64,000 bases of DNA, from NCBI RefSeq assembly GCF_002847345.1, contig NZ_LXFV01000031.1:1-64000 (forward strand), read 5' to 3'. The position numbers were made by a program, and so were the translations under genes. The DNA comes from Pectobacterium peruviense (lineage in GTDB: Bacteria; Pseudomonadota; Gammaproteobacteria; Enterobacterales; Enterobacteriaceae). Below are positions 40,664-49,600 of the stretch, piece after piece. Below the pieces are notes generated by a model that worked only from the letters and a program-made list of their open reading frames with translations, searched no databases and had not been told where the DNA came from. Every line of letters starts with the position of its first letter. Positions within the stretch are counted from its first letter, which is position 1.

Positions 40664-41590
40664 TTAATACTCGCGACTAAAATCCACCTCTCCACGCAGC
40701 GCATCATCAGCATGAAAGCGAGCGTGATTATCCAGGAATAATCTTCCCATCAGCCCCGGGACCATCGGTCCGGCAATGTGTGCCGTCAGCGTCAGGTTCG
40801 GTGTTTTCCAGAACGGGTGGCTATACGGCAACGGCTCTTGCCTGAAGACATCCAGCACCGCTCCCGCAATCTGCGCATCACGCAGCGCAGCTTGCAAATC
40901 ATCATCAACCACGGCGCTACCGCGCCCGACATTGATAAACAGTGCAGAAGGCTTCATGGCCGCAAACAGATCAGCATCATAGATATCGGTAGTTGCCGCG
41001 GTATCTGGCAGAAGATTGATGACATAATCAGCTTCGGGTACTGCGGCTGGTAACTCCGCCAGGCTCATGATCCGTTTAAAATCAGGCCGATGCCTTGGCG
41101 TACTGACGATACCGTATAGCTCGACGCCAAAAGGCCGTAGAAAACCGGCGACTTCACAGCCGATCTCTCCCGCACCCACAATCAGCACGTTTTTATCCGC
41201 CAGCGACCCCGGCAGGCGATGATCCCAGCGCCGTTCTTCCTGACTGATTTGCCGCTCCCCCAGACGCAGTTCATGTCTGAGCATATAGGCAATCACATAT
41301 TCGGCTATCGGTTGCCCAAACACGCCAACAGCGCGGCTTAAACGATAATCGCGCGGTAACCCATCAGCCAACAGCGGCTTGAACCCTGCCCAAGTAGACT
41401 GTAGCCACTTTGGTTTGGCACCCTGAGCCAGTAATGCTGCTGCGGTGTCAGGTTCGCCCAGCCAAATCGGACAACTCGCGGCCTGCTCTGCCGTACCGTT
41501 TGACAGCACCAGTTCAAGCTCCGGTGCTCCATGATTTAAGATGGAGCCGATTTCATCAGCACGCGAGTCCAGCAGCAGAATAGCGGTCAT
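40664..41590 (-). CDS. D-2-hydroxyacid dehydrogenase family oxidoreductase
   Basis: 308-residue NAD(P)-dependent oxidoreductase of the glyoxylate/hydroxypyruvate reductase-like branch. The nucleotide-binding VLIVGAGEIGCEVAGFLRPFG lies near residue 137; further motifs are INLLPDTAATTDIYD, FINVGRGSAVVDDDL and the catalytic GAVLDVFRQEPLP followed by LTAHIAGP with the active-site histidine. The ATG at 41590 has AAAGGA 8 bases upstream; a GTG at 41596 is too close to it. The real substrate is not predictable. A decayed 3' fragment of a related gene lies at 39269-39371. Confidence 0.85.
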   Translation of the reverse strand: MTAILLLDSRADEIGSILNHGAPELELVLSNGTAEQAASCPIWLGEPDTAAALLAQGAKPKWLQSTWAGFKPLLADGLPRDYRLSRAVGVFGQPIAEYVIAYMLRHELRLGERQISQEERRWDHRLPGSLADKNVLIVGAGEIGCEVAGFLRPFGVELYGIVSTPRHRPDFKRIMSLAELPAAVPEADYVINLLPDTAATTDIYDADLFAAMKPSALFINVGRGSAVVDDDLQAALRDAQIAGAVLDVFRQEPLPYSHPFWKTPNLTLTAHIAGPMVPGLMGRLFLDNHARFHADDALRGEVDFSREY

Positions 41591-41651
41591 AAGCACGTTC
41601 CTTTACGGGGTGAGGCACCTGCGCCTCACTCCAATATTGTCGTCATTACAT

Positions 41652-43364
41652 TTAAGATTCGGCCGAAGCCTGAATAAGCGACGTTAATAACGCGCCGCGC
41701 TTCGCTTCCAATTTTTTCGCCAGTGCGGCGAGCTTTTTGGCATTGCCCCAGATGAGATACAAGATATGTTCTATCACCGCAGGTTCTCGCTTCCGCACCT
41801 CTTCGACCAGTTGTTCAAACAAGGCATCATCTTCTAATGCGGGCGACATGTTCAACTTTAGGCTTTCCGGCGCGTGGCTCAGACAGGCAACCAGTGTCAC
41901 CACGTTCTGTGCCGTCACGCTATGCTTATCGAAAAACGCACGGATGAAGCCACCGTGTACCGATTGGTGCTCGTCATCCACGCTTTCCATATAATCTTTT
42001 ACCAGCGGAAAATATCCTGCATCGGTCAGACCTAGCCCAAACACCGCATAGCTTCCCGGCATGCTGCACTTCTCGCCTTCCGAATCGGCGTACCATTCAA
42101 ATTTCTCAATCGCAGCACGAGCATAATCCTCAAGAAGCGGATAGGTCGATGCATACTGCAACGCGTTAGCAAAAAAGCGATGGGTATCCGATTTTGCCAG
42201 CCCTTTGATGGGAAGGTACTGTCGTGCAGACGATTTCAGGACAATCTTGTAACTCTTTGGAAAACCGAGCGTCAGTAAACGTGTGATGAAAAGCAGCGCC
42301 TGCTCGTACGCTTCGGCGCTTTCCTTACGAACACGCACCGTGATGGTAGAAAACACATCATTCGCCACGCATTCCACCCATTCATTCTTCAGGTTGATCT
42401 GCTCTTGTTCAAATGTGCCGCTTCCCTCTTCCATCATGCTTACTGCACGCGGGTAGCCCAACTGCTTCGCGATATCCAGATATTCCAGCGCCTGAGACTT
42501 ACTGTAGGAAGGTTCATAACGCAGAATCATGACTGCCGCATAGAGCACTAACTCAACGGGGTGAAGCGTTTGTGAATCCTGCACATCCAATGCGATTCCG
42601 GGCTTGAGGGTATAGATTTCCGGTTCGAAAAAATATTCGGGCTGGGACACGTCGCAATAGCGCAACAAAAACTGCTGATCGACCCATTCTTTTAACGCAC
42701 TGACGATTCTGCGCCGATGCTCCGACAATTCCGCATGCCCTGCATTTCGCTGCTGAATGTGTTCAAACTGAGTGATGATCCAGTGGATATCCTGCGCGGG
42801 AAAAAGCTGTACATCAAGCAGGTGGCGAGCCAGAAAGAAAGTTTGCAGCGTCTCAGTCGGCGCATTGCCGTGGGTAAGATGCTGATCGATATAGGCGTGA
42901 ATAGACTCAAGTAGCTGCTGTTTTTTCACCTCGTTGGTGAACGTAAATAGCGTGACCAGCAGACGACCTTCGATCGCCGGAAGCACAGCACGGAAGCAAA
43001 ATCGGTAGTCAATCACCGCAGTATCTGCGAGTTTCTCAACCCGTTGGGCAATAGCCTGAGTCAGCGCAGGAACCACATCTTCCTCGATCTGCGCCACACT
43101 CAATTCCCCTTTTCGGCTACCGGGCGACAGCCCGTCAGCGTCACTTTTCGATTCAGAGGATATCGACGTCCGGCCCGGCGCATAATCCAATACTACATCG
43201 TTATGGATACCCGCTTGCAGCGTGGTGCGCGATACGATCTTATCAACACCGACTCTTTTCTCCAGCGCGTCAAACCATTCGCTGATGACCTTAAGCGATT
43301 CATCCCGCAAAGGCAGTTCGTGTTGTGGTGATACCCCGGTTTCGTTTGCATGCCTATCCGTCAT
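41652..43364 (-). CDS. large unknown cytoplasmic protein
   Basis: 570 residues, no signal peptide and no membrane helices. The N-terminal 90 residues are hydrophilic. The remainder appears mostly helical, with several Tyr/Phe-rich segments (for example IYTLKPGIALDVQDSQTL near residue 260 and CSMPGSYAVFGLGL near residue 440) and a C-terminal Lys/Ala/Leu-rich helix. It may belong to the DUF6138-type proteins, but I am not sure. The ATG at 43364 is preceded by AAGGAAAAAGAG; the frame is open further upstream. It lies 61 bases after the dehydrogenase start on the same strand but is read first, so the two may be co-transcribed. Confidence 0.65.
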   Translation of the reverse strand: MTDRHANETGVSPQHELPLRDESLKVISEWFDALEKRVGVDKIVSRTTLQAGIHNDVVLDYAPGRTSISSESKSDADGLSPGSRKGELSVAQIEEDVVPALTQAIAQRVEKLADTAVIDYRFCFRAVLPAIEGRLLVTLFTFTNEVKKQQLLESIHAYIDQHLTHGNAPTETLQTFFLARHLLDVQLFPAQDIHWIITQFEHIQQRNAGHAELSEHRRRIVSALKEWVDQQFLLRYCDVSQPEYFFEPEIYTLKPGIALDVQDSQTLHPVELVLYAAVMILRYEPSYSKSQALEYLDIAKQLGYPRAVSMMEEGSGTFEQEQINLKNEWVECVANDVFSTITVRVRKESAEAYEQALLFITRLLTLGFPKSYKIVLKSSARQYLPIKGLAKSDTHRFFANALQYASTYPLLEDYARAAIEKFEWYADSEGEKCSMPGSYAVFGLGLTDAGYFPLVKDYMESVDDEHQSVHGGFIRAFFDKHSVTAQNVVTLVACLSHAPESLKLNMSPALEDDALFEQLVEEVRKREPAVIEHILYLIWGNAKKLAALAKKLEAKRGALLTSLIQASAES

Positions 43365-43706
43365 TTTTCTCTTTTTCCTTTTTATCGCAGATGAAACTTT
43401 GCCCCAGAAAACAGTATTGATGATGCTTACCAACCGCCAAAGGTAGCACGAAGCGCGCTATTTTTTGCCTTTCTCGCTACTCCATTACGGTGAAATATAG
43501 CGAAGATCGCAGGAGAGCTAAACCAAGATAAACGCTCATTTTAAATGGTCTTTTCGTTGTGATAGAGAAGGAAAATCAACGCGTTGATGCAACAATGGAG
43601 AGTACTGAAGGATAGTACCGCATCCATGTTTTTTTAATGACAGGACATTACGATGGGTTGGTTTTTCGCGGGTGTAAAGAGAATCAGCTCAATCACGCGG
43701 TGACAA

Positions 43707-43738
43707 TCCCACAGCACCGGGAAGTCGGTGCTGTGGGA
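43707..43738 (-). terminator. perfect 13-bp stem-loop after the alcohol dehydrogenase gene
   Basis: TCCCACAGCACCG (43707-43719) pairs with CGGTGCTGTGGGA (43726-43738) around GGAAGT, 10 bases after the stop codon on the minus strand. No T-run follows. It is the only distinct element in the 380 bases between the unknown protein and the alcohol dehydrogenase. Confidence 0.6.
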
Positions 43739-43748
43739 CACAGGCTAA

Positions 43749-44798
43749 TCAGGCACTCAGCGTGGCGTTATCAATGACGAAGCGATATTTCACATCGCCT
43801 TTGAGCATCCGCTCGTAGGCTTCATTGATTTCGTCAGCGCGAATCAGCTCAATGTCTGAAACAATTCCGTGTTCGGCGCAGAAATCCAACATCTCCTGCG
43901 TTTCAGGAATGCCACCAATCATCGATCCCGCCACCGTACGACGCTTCATGATCAGATTGAACACATTGGGAGAAGGATGCGGCGACGCAGGCGCACCGAC
44001 CAACGTCAGCGCACCATCTCGTTTCAGCAGAACCAGAAACGCATCCAGATCGTGCGGAGCTGCCACGGTATTCAGGATTAAATCGAAGCTGCCTGCATGC
44101 GCCGCCATTTCCTCGGCATTGCGAGACACCACGACCTCGTTTGCCCCCAGCGCTTTTGCATCTTCACGTTTGGATTCAGACGTGGTGAACGCAACAACAT
44201 AGGCACCCATCGCATGCGCCAGTTTGATCCCCATGTGACCAAGCCCGCCGATCCCTACAACACCAACTTTCTTACCCGGCCCTGCATTCCAGTGCCGCAG
44301 CGGTGAATAGGTGGTAATGCCTGCACACAGCAGAGGCGCAACGGCAGCCAGATCCGCCTCAGAATGGCGGACACGCAGCACATAGCGCTCATGCACGACG
44401 ATTTGCTGAGAGTAGCCGCCAAGCGTCCATCCAGGCTCATCTGCTGTCGGGCCGTTATAGGTGCCAACCATCCCGTCACAGTAGTTCTCTAAACCCTCAT
44501 CGCATTCTTCGCAATGCCGACAGCTGTCCACGATGCAGCCAATCCCGACCAGATCGCCAGCCTTAAACGCAGAAACATGTGGGCCTACCGCGGACACCCT
44601 TCCAACGATTTCATGTCCAGGCACGCAGGGAAACTGTGTGCCAGCCCATTCAGCACGCACCTGATGCAGGTCCGAATGGCAAATACCGCAGTACGCAATC
44701 TCAATCTGAACATCGTGAGCGCCCGGCGCACGTCGGACGATCTTCAACGGCTCAAGAGGTTTGTCGCCCGCATGGGCTCCATACGCGTGTACAAGCAT
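43749..44798 (-). CDS. zinc-dependent alcohol/aldehyde dehydrogenase, YahK-like
   Basis: 349-residue medium-chain zinc alcohol dehydrogenase, probably NADP-dependent and reducing aldehydes, as in E. coli YahK. The catalytic zinc site is GYCGICHSD-like (YCGICHSDLHQ near residue 36) with GHEIVGRV; the structural zinc site is CRHCEECDEGLENYC near residue 95; the Rossmann motif is VGIGGLGHMGIKLA near residue 180. The ATG at 44798 has AAAGGAAA upstream; 44831 would add unmatched residues. It is transcribed alone. Confidence 0.88.
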   Translation of the reverse strand: MLVHAYGAHAGDKPLEPLKIVRRAPGAHDVQIEIAYCGICHSDLHQVRAEWAGTQFPCVPGHEIVGRVSAVGPHVSAFKAGDLVGIGCIVDSCRHCEECDEGLENYCDGMVGTYNGPTADEPGWTLGGYSQQIVVHERYVLRVRHSEADLAAVAPLLCAGITTYSPLRHWNAGPGKKVGVVGIGGLGHMGIKLAHAMGAYVVAFTTSESKREDAKALGANEVVVSRNAEEMAAHAGSFDLILNTVAAPHDLDAFLVLLKRDGALTLVGAPASPHPSPNVFNLIMKRRTVAGSMIGGIPETQEMLDFCAEHGIVSDIELIRADEINEAYERMLKGDVKYRFVIDNATLSA

Positions 44799-45000
44799 GG
44801 CTATTTCCTTTTCTGTTGAGAAACCGATCAAGTTGAAAAACAGGTTATGTCGAGAAACAGACTATTTTCCTAAATCCTCTCAGCAAACAGGTATAGCATT
44901 CCGACTGTTTTCTTGCCTGATCCTCCATTTCTTTATGCGCAGGCTATCGCACGCAGAAGTCGCGTTTATTGCAGGCCGTTTTATTTCCCGCCGTTATCCC

Positions 45001-45618
45001 TCAGAGAGTAATTTTGGTAAACACCAGAGAAGCGCCTAAAGCAATAAGGGCAACGCCGATACCCTTATCGACCAGACGCTGGCGGTCAAGCAGCCGACGA
45101 CGCATAGCCGGTGCGGCAAAAAACAGCGCAACAATACTGAACCAGACCCAGTGCGCCACCGACATGAATAACCCGTAGCCAAAATTATGGCTCATTGGGC
45201 TGCCGGGCTGCACGACCTGAGTATAGGTGGCGACGACAAACAGCATCGTTTTCGGGTTAAGTGCATTGGTGAGAAAGTCCATACGGAACGCAGCCAGTGA
45301 TGACGGTGCATGACCGGATGCCTCCTCTAATTTTATTTTTGTCGTATTGGTTAATGATTGATATCCCAGATAAATCAGATATGACGCCCCCAGAATCTTC
45401 ATCGCCATAAAAATCATTGGGGAGTTAACAATGAATACCGCGATGCCAAAAACGGTATACATCACATGGATTTGGACGCCGCAGGCAATGCCAAACGCAC
45501 TGAGTAACCCGGTACGCGAACCAAACGCATAGCTGTTTCTGGTGACCATCGCAAAATCTGGCCCTGGACTGATAACCGCCAAAATAGTGATCGTCGCGAC
45601 GGCAATTAACTCATTCAT
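45001..45618 (-). CDS. LysE/RhtB-family amino-acid exporter
   Basis: 205-residue inner-membrane exporter of the LysE superfamily with about six hydrophobic segments. The family signature ISPGPDFAMVTRNSYAFG follows the first helix, and TNALNPKTMLFVV lies mid-protein. AAGGAAA stands before the ATG at 45618. It is divergent from a LysR-type gene, a frequent arrangement in which the regulator controls the exporter. The substrate amino acid is not predictable. Confidence 0.87.
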   Translation of the reverse strand: MNELIAVATITILAVISPGPDFAMVTRNSYAFGSRTGLLSAFGIACGVQIHVMYTVFGIAVFIVNSPMIFMAMKILGASYLIYLGYQSLTNTTKIKLEEASGHAPSSLAAFRMDFLTNALNPKTMLFVVATYTQVVQPGSPMSHNFGYGLFMSVAHWVWFSIVALFFAAPAMRRRLLDRQRLVDKGIGVALIALGASLVFTKITL

Positions 45619-45870
45619 TAACGTTTTCCTTGTTCGGCAAGCCATCATCTTTCACGATGATTTTGCACAGATGGGTAGTAGGTGGATTAGAAGAGAAATA
45701 CAGCGACTACTGTTGCCATTCGGCTATCAACCGCGCTATTCACACAATATCGCCTCACTATTTAGGCCATTACGCGTCTTCTTGCTTGAAGACGGTGTGA
45801 TTATTCAGCGTTTGCATGTGTCAAAAAAGCGATTTATCTTGGTGTAAATCTGTCAAATTTCATCGTGTAT

Positions 45871-46755
45871 ATGAAACTTCCCTCGTTAGCCTCTTTTCGC
45901 TTCTTTGAAGCAGCCGCACAAACAGGTAGCTTTGTTAAAGCCGCCGAGTCCCTGCATGTCACGCACGGTGCCGTCAGCAGACAAATTAGATTGCTGGAAG
46001 ACGCTCTGGGGGTTGAGCTGTTTGAACGACGCAATCGAGCGATCTTTTTGAACGCGGCAGGCCGCTCTTTGCACACGGTCACACAGTCCGTCTTCGAGCA
46101 GCTTGAAGGCGCGGTATATCGCCTACAGCAAGGTGCGCAGGATGAGGTACTGACGCTGTCATGCGAACCCACGATTGCCATGAAATGGCTGATTCCGCGA
46201 CTGCCTGCTTTTAATCAGGCAAATCCCGATATCAAACTTCATCTGGTCGCAGCGGGCGGGCCGATTGATTTCGTGCGTAGCGGCGTGGACCTCGCTCTGC
46301 GGCGTGACGATTTTCACTGGGAGCCGCAAACGCATGGGGTAAAGGTATGTGACGAATGGATGGGGCCAGTAAGCCGCAACAAAGCCGAGCGCAAGGACAG
46401 TCTGGAGGGGACGCGTTTGCTCTACACCGGAACGCGACCAAGAGCGTGGGCGACGTGGCAGCGACAGACACACGTCTCCCTCAAAGGCAGCACCAGAGCT
46501 GACTATGAGCATTTTTATCTGTGCATTCAGGCTGCGGTTTCAGGGTTAGGCATGGCAATGGCGTCTTTCCTTATGGTGCAAGACGAGATTGGGAGCGGAC
46601 AATTGCATGCACCGTATGGATTCGCGCGGGACGGCTCTGCTTATTACTTGTTATCGCCCGTCCCCCTCGAGCAAAATGAAAAATATGCACGATTTCACAC
46701 TTGGCTAATGCAGGAGGTTTCCACCTGCCTTTCTGGCGTTGAAGCCCCTTGTTAA
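45871..46755 (+). CDS. LysR-type transcriptional regulator, GcvA-like
   Basis: 294 residues. The N-terminal winged helix-turn-helix has the LysR pattern SFVKAAESLHVTHGAVSRQIRLLEDALG at about residues 18-46, followed by a substrate-binding-like effector domain. The sequence style (LPSLASFRFFEAAAQTGSF) is of the GcvA/AmpR subgroup. The ATG at 45871 is preferred to the GTG 6 bases upstream. It is divergent from the LysE exporter and 19 bases upstream of an MFS transporter; either could be its target. Confidence 0.87.
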   Translation: MKLPSLASFRFFEAAAQTGSFVKAAESLHVTHGAVSRQIRLLEDALGVELFERRNRAIFLNAAGRSLHTVTQSVFEQLEGAVYRLQQGAQDEVLTLSCEPTIAMKWLIPRLPAFNQANPDIKLHLVAAGGPIDFVRSGVDLALRRDDFHWEPQTHGVKVCDEWMGPVSRNKAERKDSLEGTRLLYTGTRPRAWATWQRQTHVSLKGSTRADYEHFYLCIQAAVSGLGMAMASFLMVQDEIGSGQLHAPYGFARDGSAYYLLSPVPLEQNEKYARFHTWLMQEVSTCLSGVEAPC

Positions 46756-46774
46756 CACGCGTACTGGAAGCACA

Positions 46775-47941
46775 ATGACTGCACATTCCCGTGAATCCAA
46801 CTTCACGACACTGAATATGATTATTGCCGCCTCCCTCGTGGGGTTAGTCACTGGATACACACTGCCGCTGATCAGTCTGAAGCTGGCCGAGCACGGGTAC
46901 AGCACGACGACGCTGGGTATTCTGGCTGCCCTCCCGGCGGCGGGAATGATGCTCTCATCCTTCGTTACGCCGTGGCTCAGCCGTCACCTGCACGCCAGAT
47001 ATCTGTTATGCGGCAGCCTGATTGTCCTGGCAGCATCCACCGTTGCCTCATTCCTGCTGGCGCATCCTGTCTCGCTCATTTTACCCCGTCTGTTAACCGG
47101 GCTCGCCTCGGGAATCCTTGTGGTACTGGGAGAAACCTGGGTCACCAGCCGGGCGTCAGACAAACATAAAGCGACGCTGACGGGGCTGTATGCCTCCGTT
47201 TTCACGGGGTGTCAGTTGATAGGGCCGCTGCTTATTGCCGCGGGTGAGACTATTCAAACCCATGCGCTATGGCTGATTTGCGGCATATGTGGCGTCTGTG
47301 CGCTTATGCTGAGGAATTGCGCCAGCATGGTTCGAGCCGATGAACAGTCCTCGGCGTCTTATCGGGACTTTATCCCTTTTCTACCCGCTATGGCTTCTGG
47401 CGTACTCTGCTTCTCCTTCTTTGACGCCAGCATATTGTCGCTCTTTCCGCTCTACGGCATGGCGCAGGGGCTGGACGAAAAATCCGCGATCTTATTGGTC
47501 ACACTCATCTTTCTCGGTGATGCCTTATTTCAAATGCCGATAGGCTGGCTGGCGGACAAATGCGGCATAATAAAGACCCACATCGGCTGCGGCGTCCTTT
47601 TCTGTGTGATGCTGATAAGTACCGCCTTCTCGTTTTCCTCGCCCTCACTGCTGGCACCGGCCTGCATCGCGCTAGGTGCGGCAGCGGGCGGGCTTTACAC
47701 GTTATCTCTGGTTCGGGCGGGTCAGCGATTTGCTGGTCAGCGGCTGATTGTGATGAATTCCCTGCTGGGGCTGGTGTGGTCTGCGGGCAGTATCACTGGG
47801 CCACTGTTCTCCGGCGCAGCGATGACGTTTTACGGTTACGATGGCCTCATCGCTATATTGCTACTCATCGGCGTGTTGTTTGTCGGCATACAAAGCGTAT
47901 TAAGAAAAGAACACGTACCGCGTTCGCTGAGTGAAGAATGA
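46775..47941 (+). CDS. MFS transporter (YcaD/UMF-like)
   Basis: 388-residue major facilitator with 12 predicted membrane segments. LGVTG-like features include SLVGLVTGYTLPLISLKLAEHGYS in the first helices and RLLTGLASGILVVLGETWV near residue 100, typical of the YcaD group. Start 46775 lies after CTGGAAG; the upstream TTG at 46739 is inside the LysR gene. It is probably co-transcribed with the LysR gene. Substrate unknown. Confidence 0.82.
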   Translation: MTAHSRESNFTTLNMIIAASLVGLVTGYTLPLISLKLAEHGYSTTTLGILAALPAAGMMLSSFVTPWLSRHLHARYLLCGSLIVLAASTVASFLLAHPVSLILPRLLTGLASGILVVLGETWVTSRASDKHKATLTGLYASVFTGCQLIGPLLIAAGETIQTHALWLICGICGVCALMLRNCASMVRADEQSSASYRDFIPFLPAMASGVLCFSFFDASILSLFPLYGMAQGLDEKSAILLVTLIFLGDALFQMPIGWLADKCGIIKTHIGCGVLFCVMLISTAFSFSSPSLLAPACIALGAAAGGLYTLSLVRAGQRFAGQRLIVMNSLLGLVWSAGSITGPLFSGAAMTFYGYDGLIAILLLIGVLFVGIQSVLRKEHVPRSLSEE

Positions 47942-47952
47942 ATGTTCGCGGT

Positions 47953-47986
47953 CTGTCTCCCAAGCCCATTGCCGTTTGGGAGACAG
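47953..47986. terminator. stem-loop between converging MFS and ABC genes
   Basis: CTGTCTCCCAA (47953-47963) pairs perfectly with TTGGGAGACAG (47976-47986). It lies between the MFS stop and the end of the converging ABC ATPase gene. The A-run follows on the plus strand, so it is not a typical intrinsic terminator for either gene. Confidence 0.55.
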
Positions 47987-48005
47987 AAAACCAGCTCGGC
48001 GTTCT

Positions 48006-48824
48006 CTATACGGCCATTTCGCGTTTGAATACTTCCAGCGTATGCGCCTTGACGCGAATAAACTCTGGATCGCTCATCGCCTCCGCCCCGCGTGGACGCA
48101 CTAAATCGAAAGGAACAATCTCCGACACCGTCGTTGGTCGACGCGTCAGCAGCAGGATTTCGTCCGCCAGAAACACCGCATCCTCCAAATCGTGTGACAC
48201 GATGACCATCGTCACGCCGGTTGCCAACTGAACCTCTTGCAGCTTGTCGCGGATGAACAGCGTCATTTCAAAATCCAGCGCCGAGAACGGTTCATCCAGA
48301 AACATGACCTCCGGCCCCGTCGCTAGCGCCCGCATGATACACACAGTCTGCTGCTGTCCGCCCGACAATTCATACGGGTAGCGCTGAAGGTCGAAACGAA
48401 TATCAAACATCGCAATCAGTTCATCCATGCGCGTCTGAACATCCTGTTTGCGCATTCCACTGCGCACCAGCGGGTAAGCAATGTTTTTCCAGGCGCTCAT
48501 CCAAGGGAAAAGCGCATCACGATAGTTTTGAAAGACGTACCCAATTCTGGTTTCCGCCAGCGTTTTGCCGTCAAACAAGATATCGCCGCTATCGACGGGA
48601 ATCAGCCCGGCAATCATGTTCATCAGCGTCGACTTACCGCAGCCATTCGGCCCGAAAATAGACACGATTTTGCCACGCGGCAAATCCAGATTCAGGTCGG
48701 TATAAAGCGGCTGACCCGCAAACGACTTGTTCAAGCCGCGGATGGTCACGTGAGTGTTCGGTGCCGGATAAGGCGGCAGCGGCGTATCCGGCTTTTCCAC
48801 TTGTGCGGTACGAGGTGTCATCAT
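48006..48824 (-). CDS. ABC uptake ATPase, nitrate/sulfonate/taurine type
   Basis: 272-residue ATPase of the SsuB/TauB/NrtD group. Walker A is IFGPNGCGKSTLMN, signature LSGGQQQTVCIMRALATGP and Walker B VMFLDEPFSALD, with the switch histidine in MVIVSHDLEDA. The N-terminal 25 residues are a short Pro-rich extension. The start overlaps the permease stop by 4 bases. Last gene of a three-gene uptake operon. The family transports organosulfur, nitrate or thiamine-precursor compounds; the substrate here is not identifiable. Confidence 0.9.
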   Translation of the reverse strand: MMTPRTAQVEKPDTPLPPYPAPNTHVTIRGLNKSFAGQPLYTDLNLDLPRGKIVSIFGPNGCGKSTLMNMIAGLIPVDSGDILFDGKTLAETRIGYVFQNYRDALFPWMSAWKNIAYPLVRSGMRKQDVQTRMDELIAMFDIRFDLQRYPYELSGGQQQTVCIMRALATGPEVMFLDEPFSALDFEMTLFIRDKLQEVQLATGVTMVIVSHDLEDAVFLADEILLLTRRPTTVSEIVPFDLVRPRGAEAMSDPEFIRVKAHTLEVFKREMAV

Positions 48825-49585
48825 GCTTTGCCACTCCAGTGAACAATTCGTTTTTCTGCGACTAAAAACAGTACGTTAAGCAGATATCCCAGTGCGCCAG
48901 TAATCAGGATAGAAGCGTACATATCCCGAATATTGAACACCTGCTGAGCATCAATGATGCGGTGCCCCAACCCCGTTTCGGAACCGATAAACATCTCCGC
49001 GACAATCACGATCACCAACGCCATCGACACACCGGTACGCAGGCCGACAAAGGTTTGTGCCAGACTTTCCAGCAGCATGATGTCTTTAAAAATATGCCAG
49101 CGGGAGATCCCCATCACCTGTGCCGCCATCAGACGAGTTTTCTTGGCATTCATCACGCCATAAGCGCTGTTGAACAGAATCACCAGCACGGCTGCAAAAG
49201 CTGAAATGGCAATTTTATTCGCGTCAGTTATCCCGAAAATCAGCAAAAATAGCGGAATCAACGCTGACGATGGCGTAGAGCGGAAGAAATCGATCAGAAA
49301 CTCCAGACTGCGGTAAATCTTTTCATTGCTGCCCAGAATAACGCCCAACGGCACGCCAATCAGTGCAGCAAAACCAAATGCGGCGAGCGTACGGTATAGC
49401 GTCGCGCCGATATCCGTACGCATGCTGACATCCGCAAAAGACTGGAACATATAGCTCAACGTATCGACCGGCGAAGGTAATAAAATGGGATTCAACCATT
49501 TCGCGCTGACCGCCAATTGCCAGAAGAGAAACAGCAGAATCGGGCCGACAGCGGGTAGTAATTTAGACGTCCAATGCTCACGCAT
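48821..49585 (-). CDS. ABC uptake permease, nitrate/sulfonate/taurine type
   Basis: 254-residue inner-membrane permease with about six hydrophobic segments and the EAA-loop signature (QVMGISRWHIFKDIMLLESLAQ) at about residues 155-176. It belongs to the SsuC/TauC group. It sits between the binding protein gene (15 bases upstream) and the ATPase gene (4-base overlap). Confidence 0.9.
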   Translation of the reverse strand: MREHWTSKLLPAVGPILLFLFWQLAVSAKWLNPILLPSPVDTLSYMFQSFADVSMRTDIGATLYRTLAAFGFAALIGVPLGVILGSNEKIYRSLEFLIDFFRSTPSSALIPLFLLIFGITDANKIAISAFAAVLVILFNSAYGVMNAKKTRLMAAQVMGISRWHIFKDIMLLESLAQTFVGLRTGVSMALVIVIVAEMFIGSETGLGHRIIDAQQVFNIRDMYASILITGALGYLLNVLFLVAEKRIVHWSGKA

Positions 49586-49600
49586 AATCGCGTACCTCCC

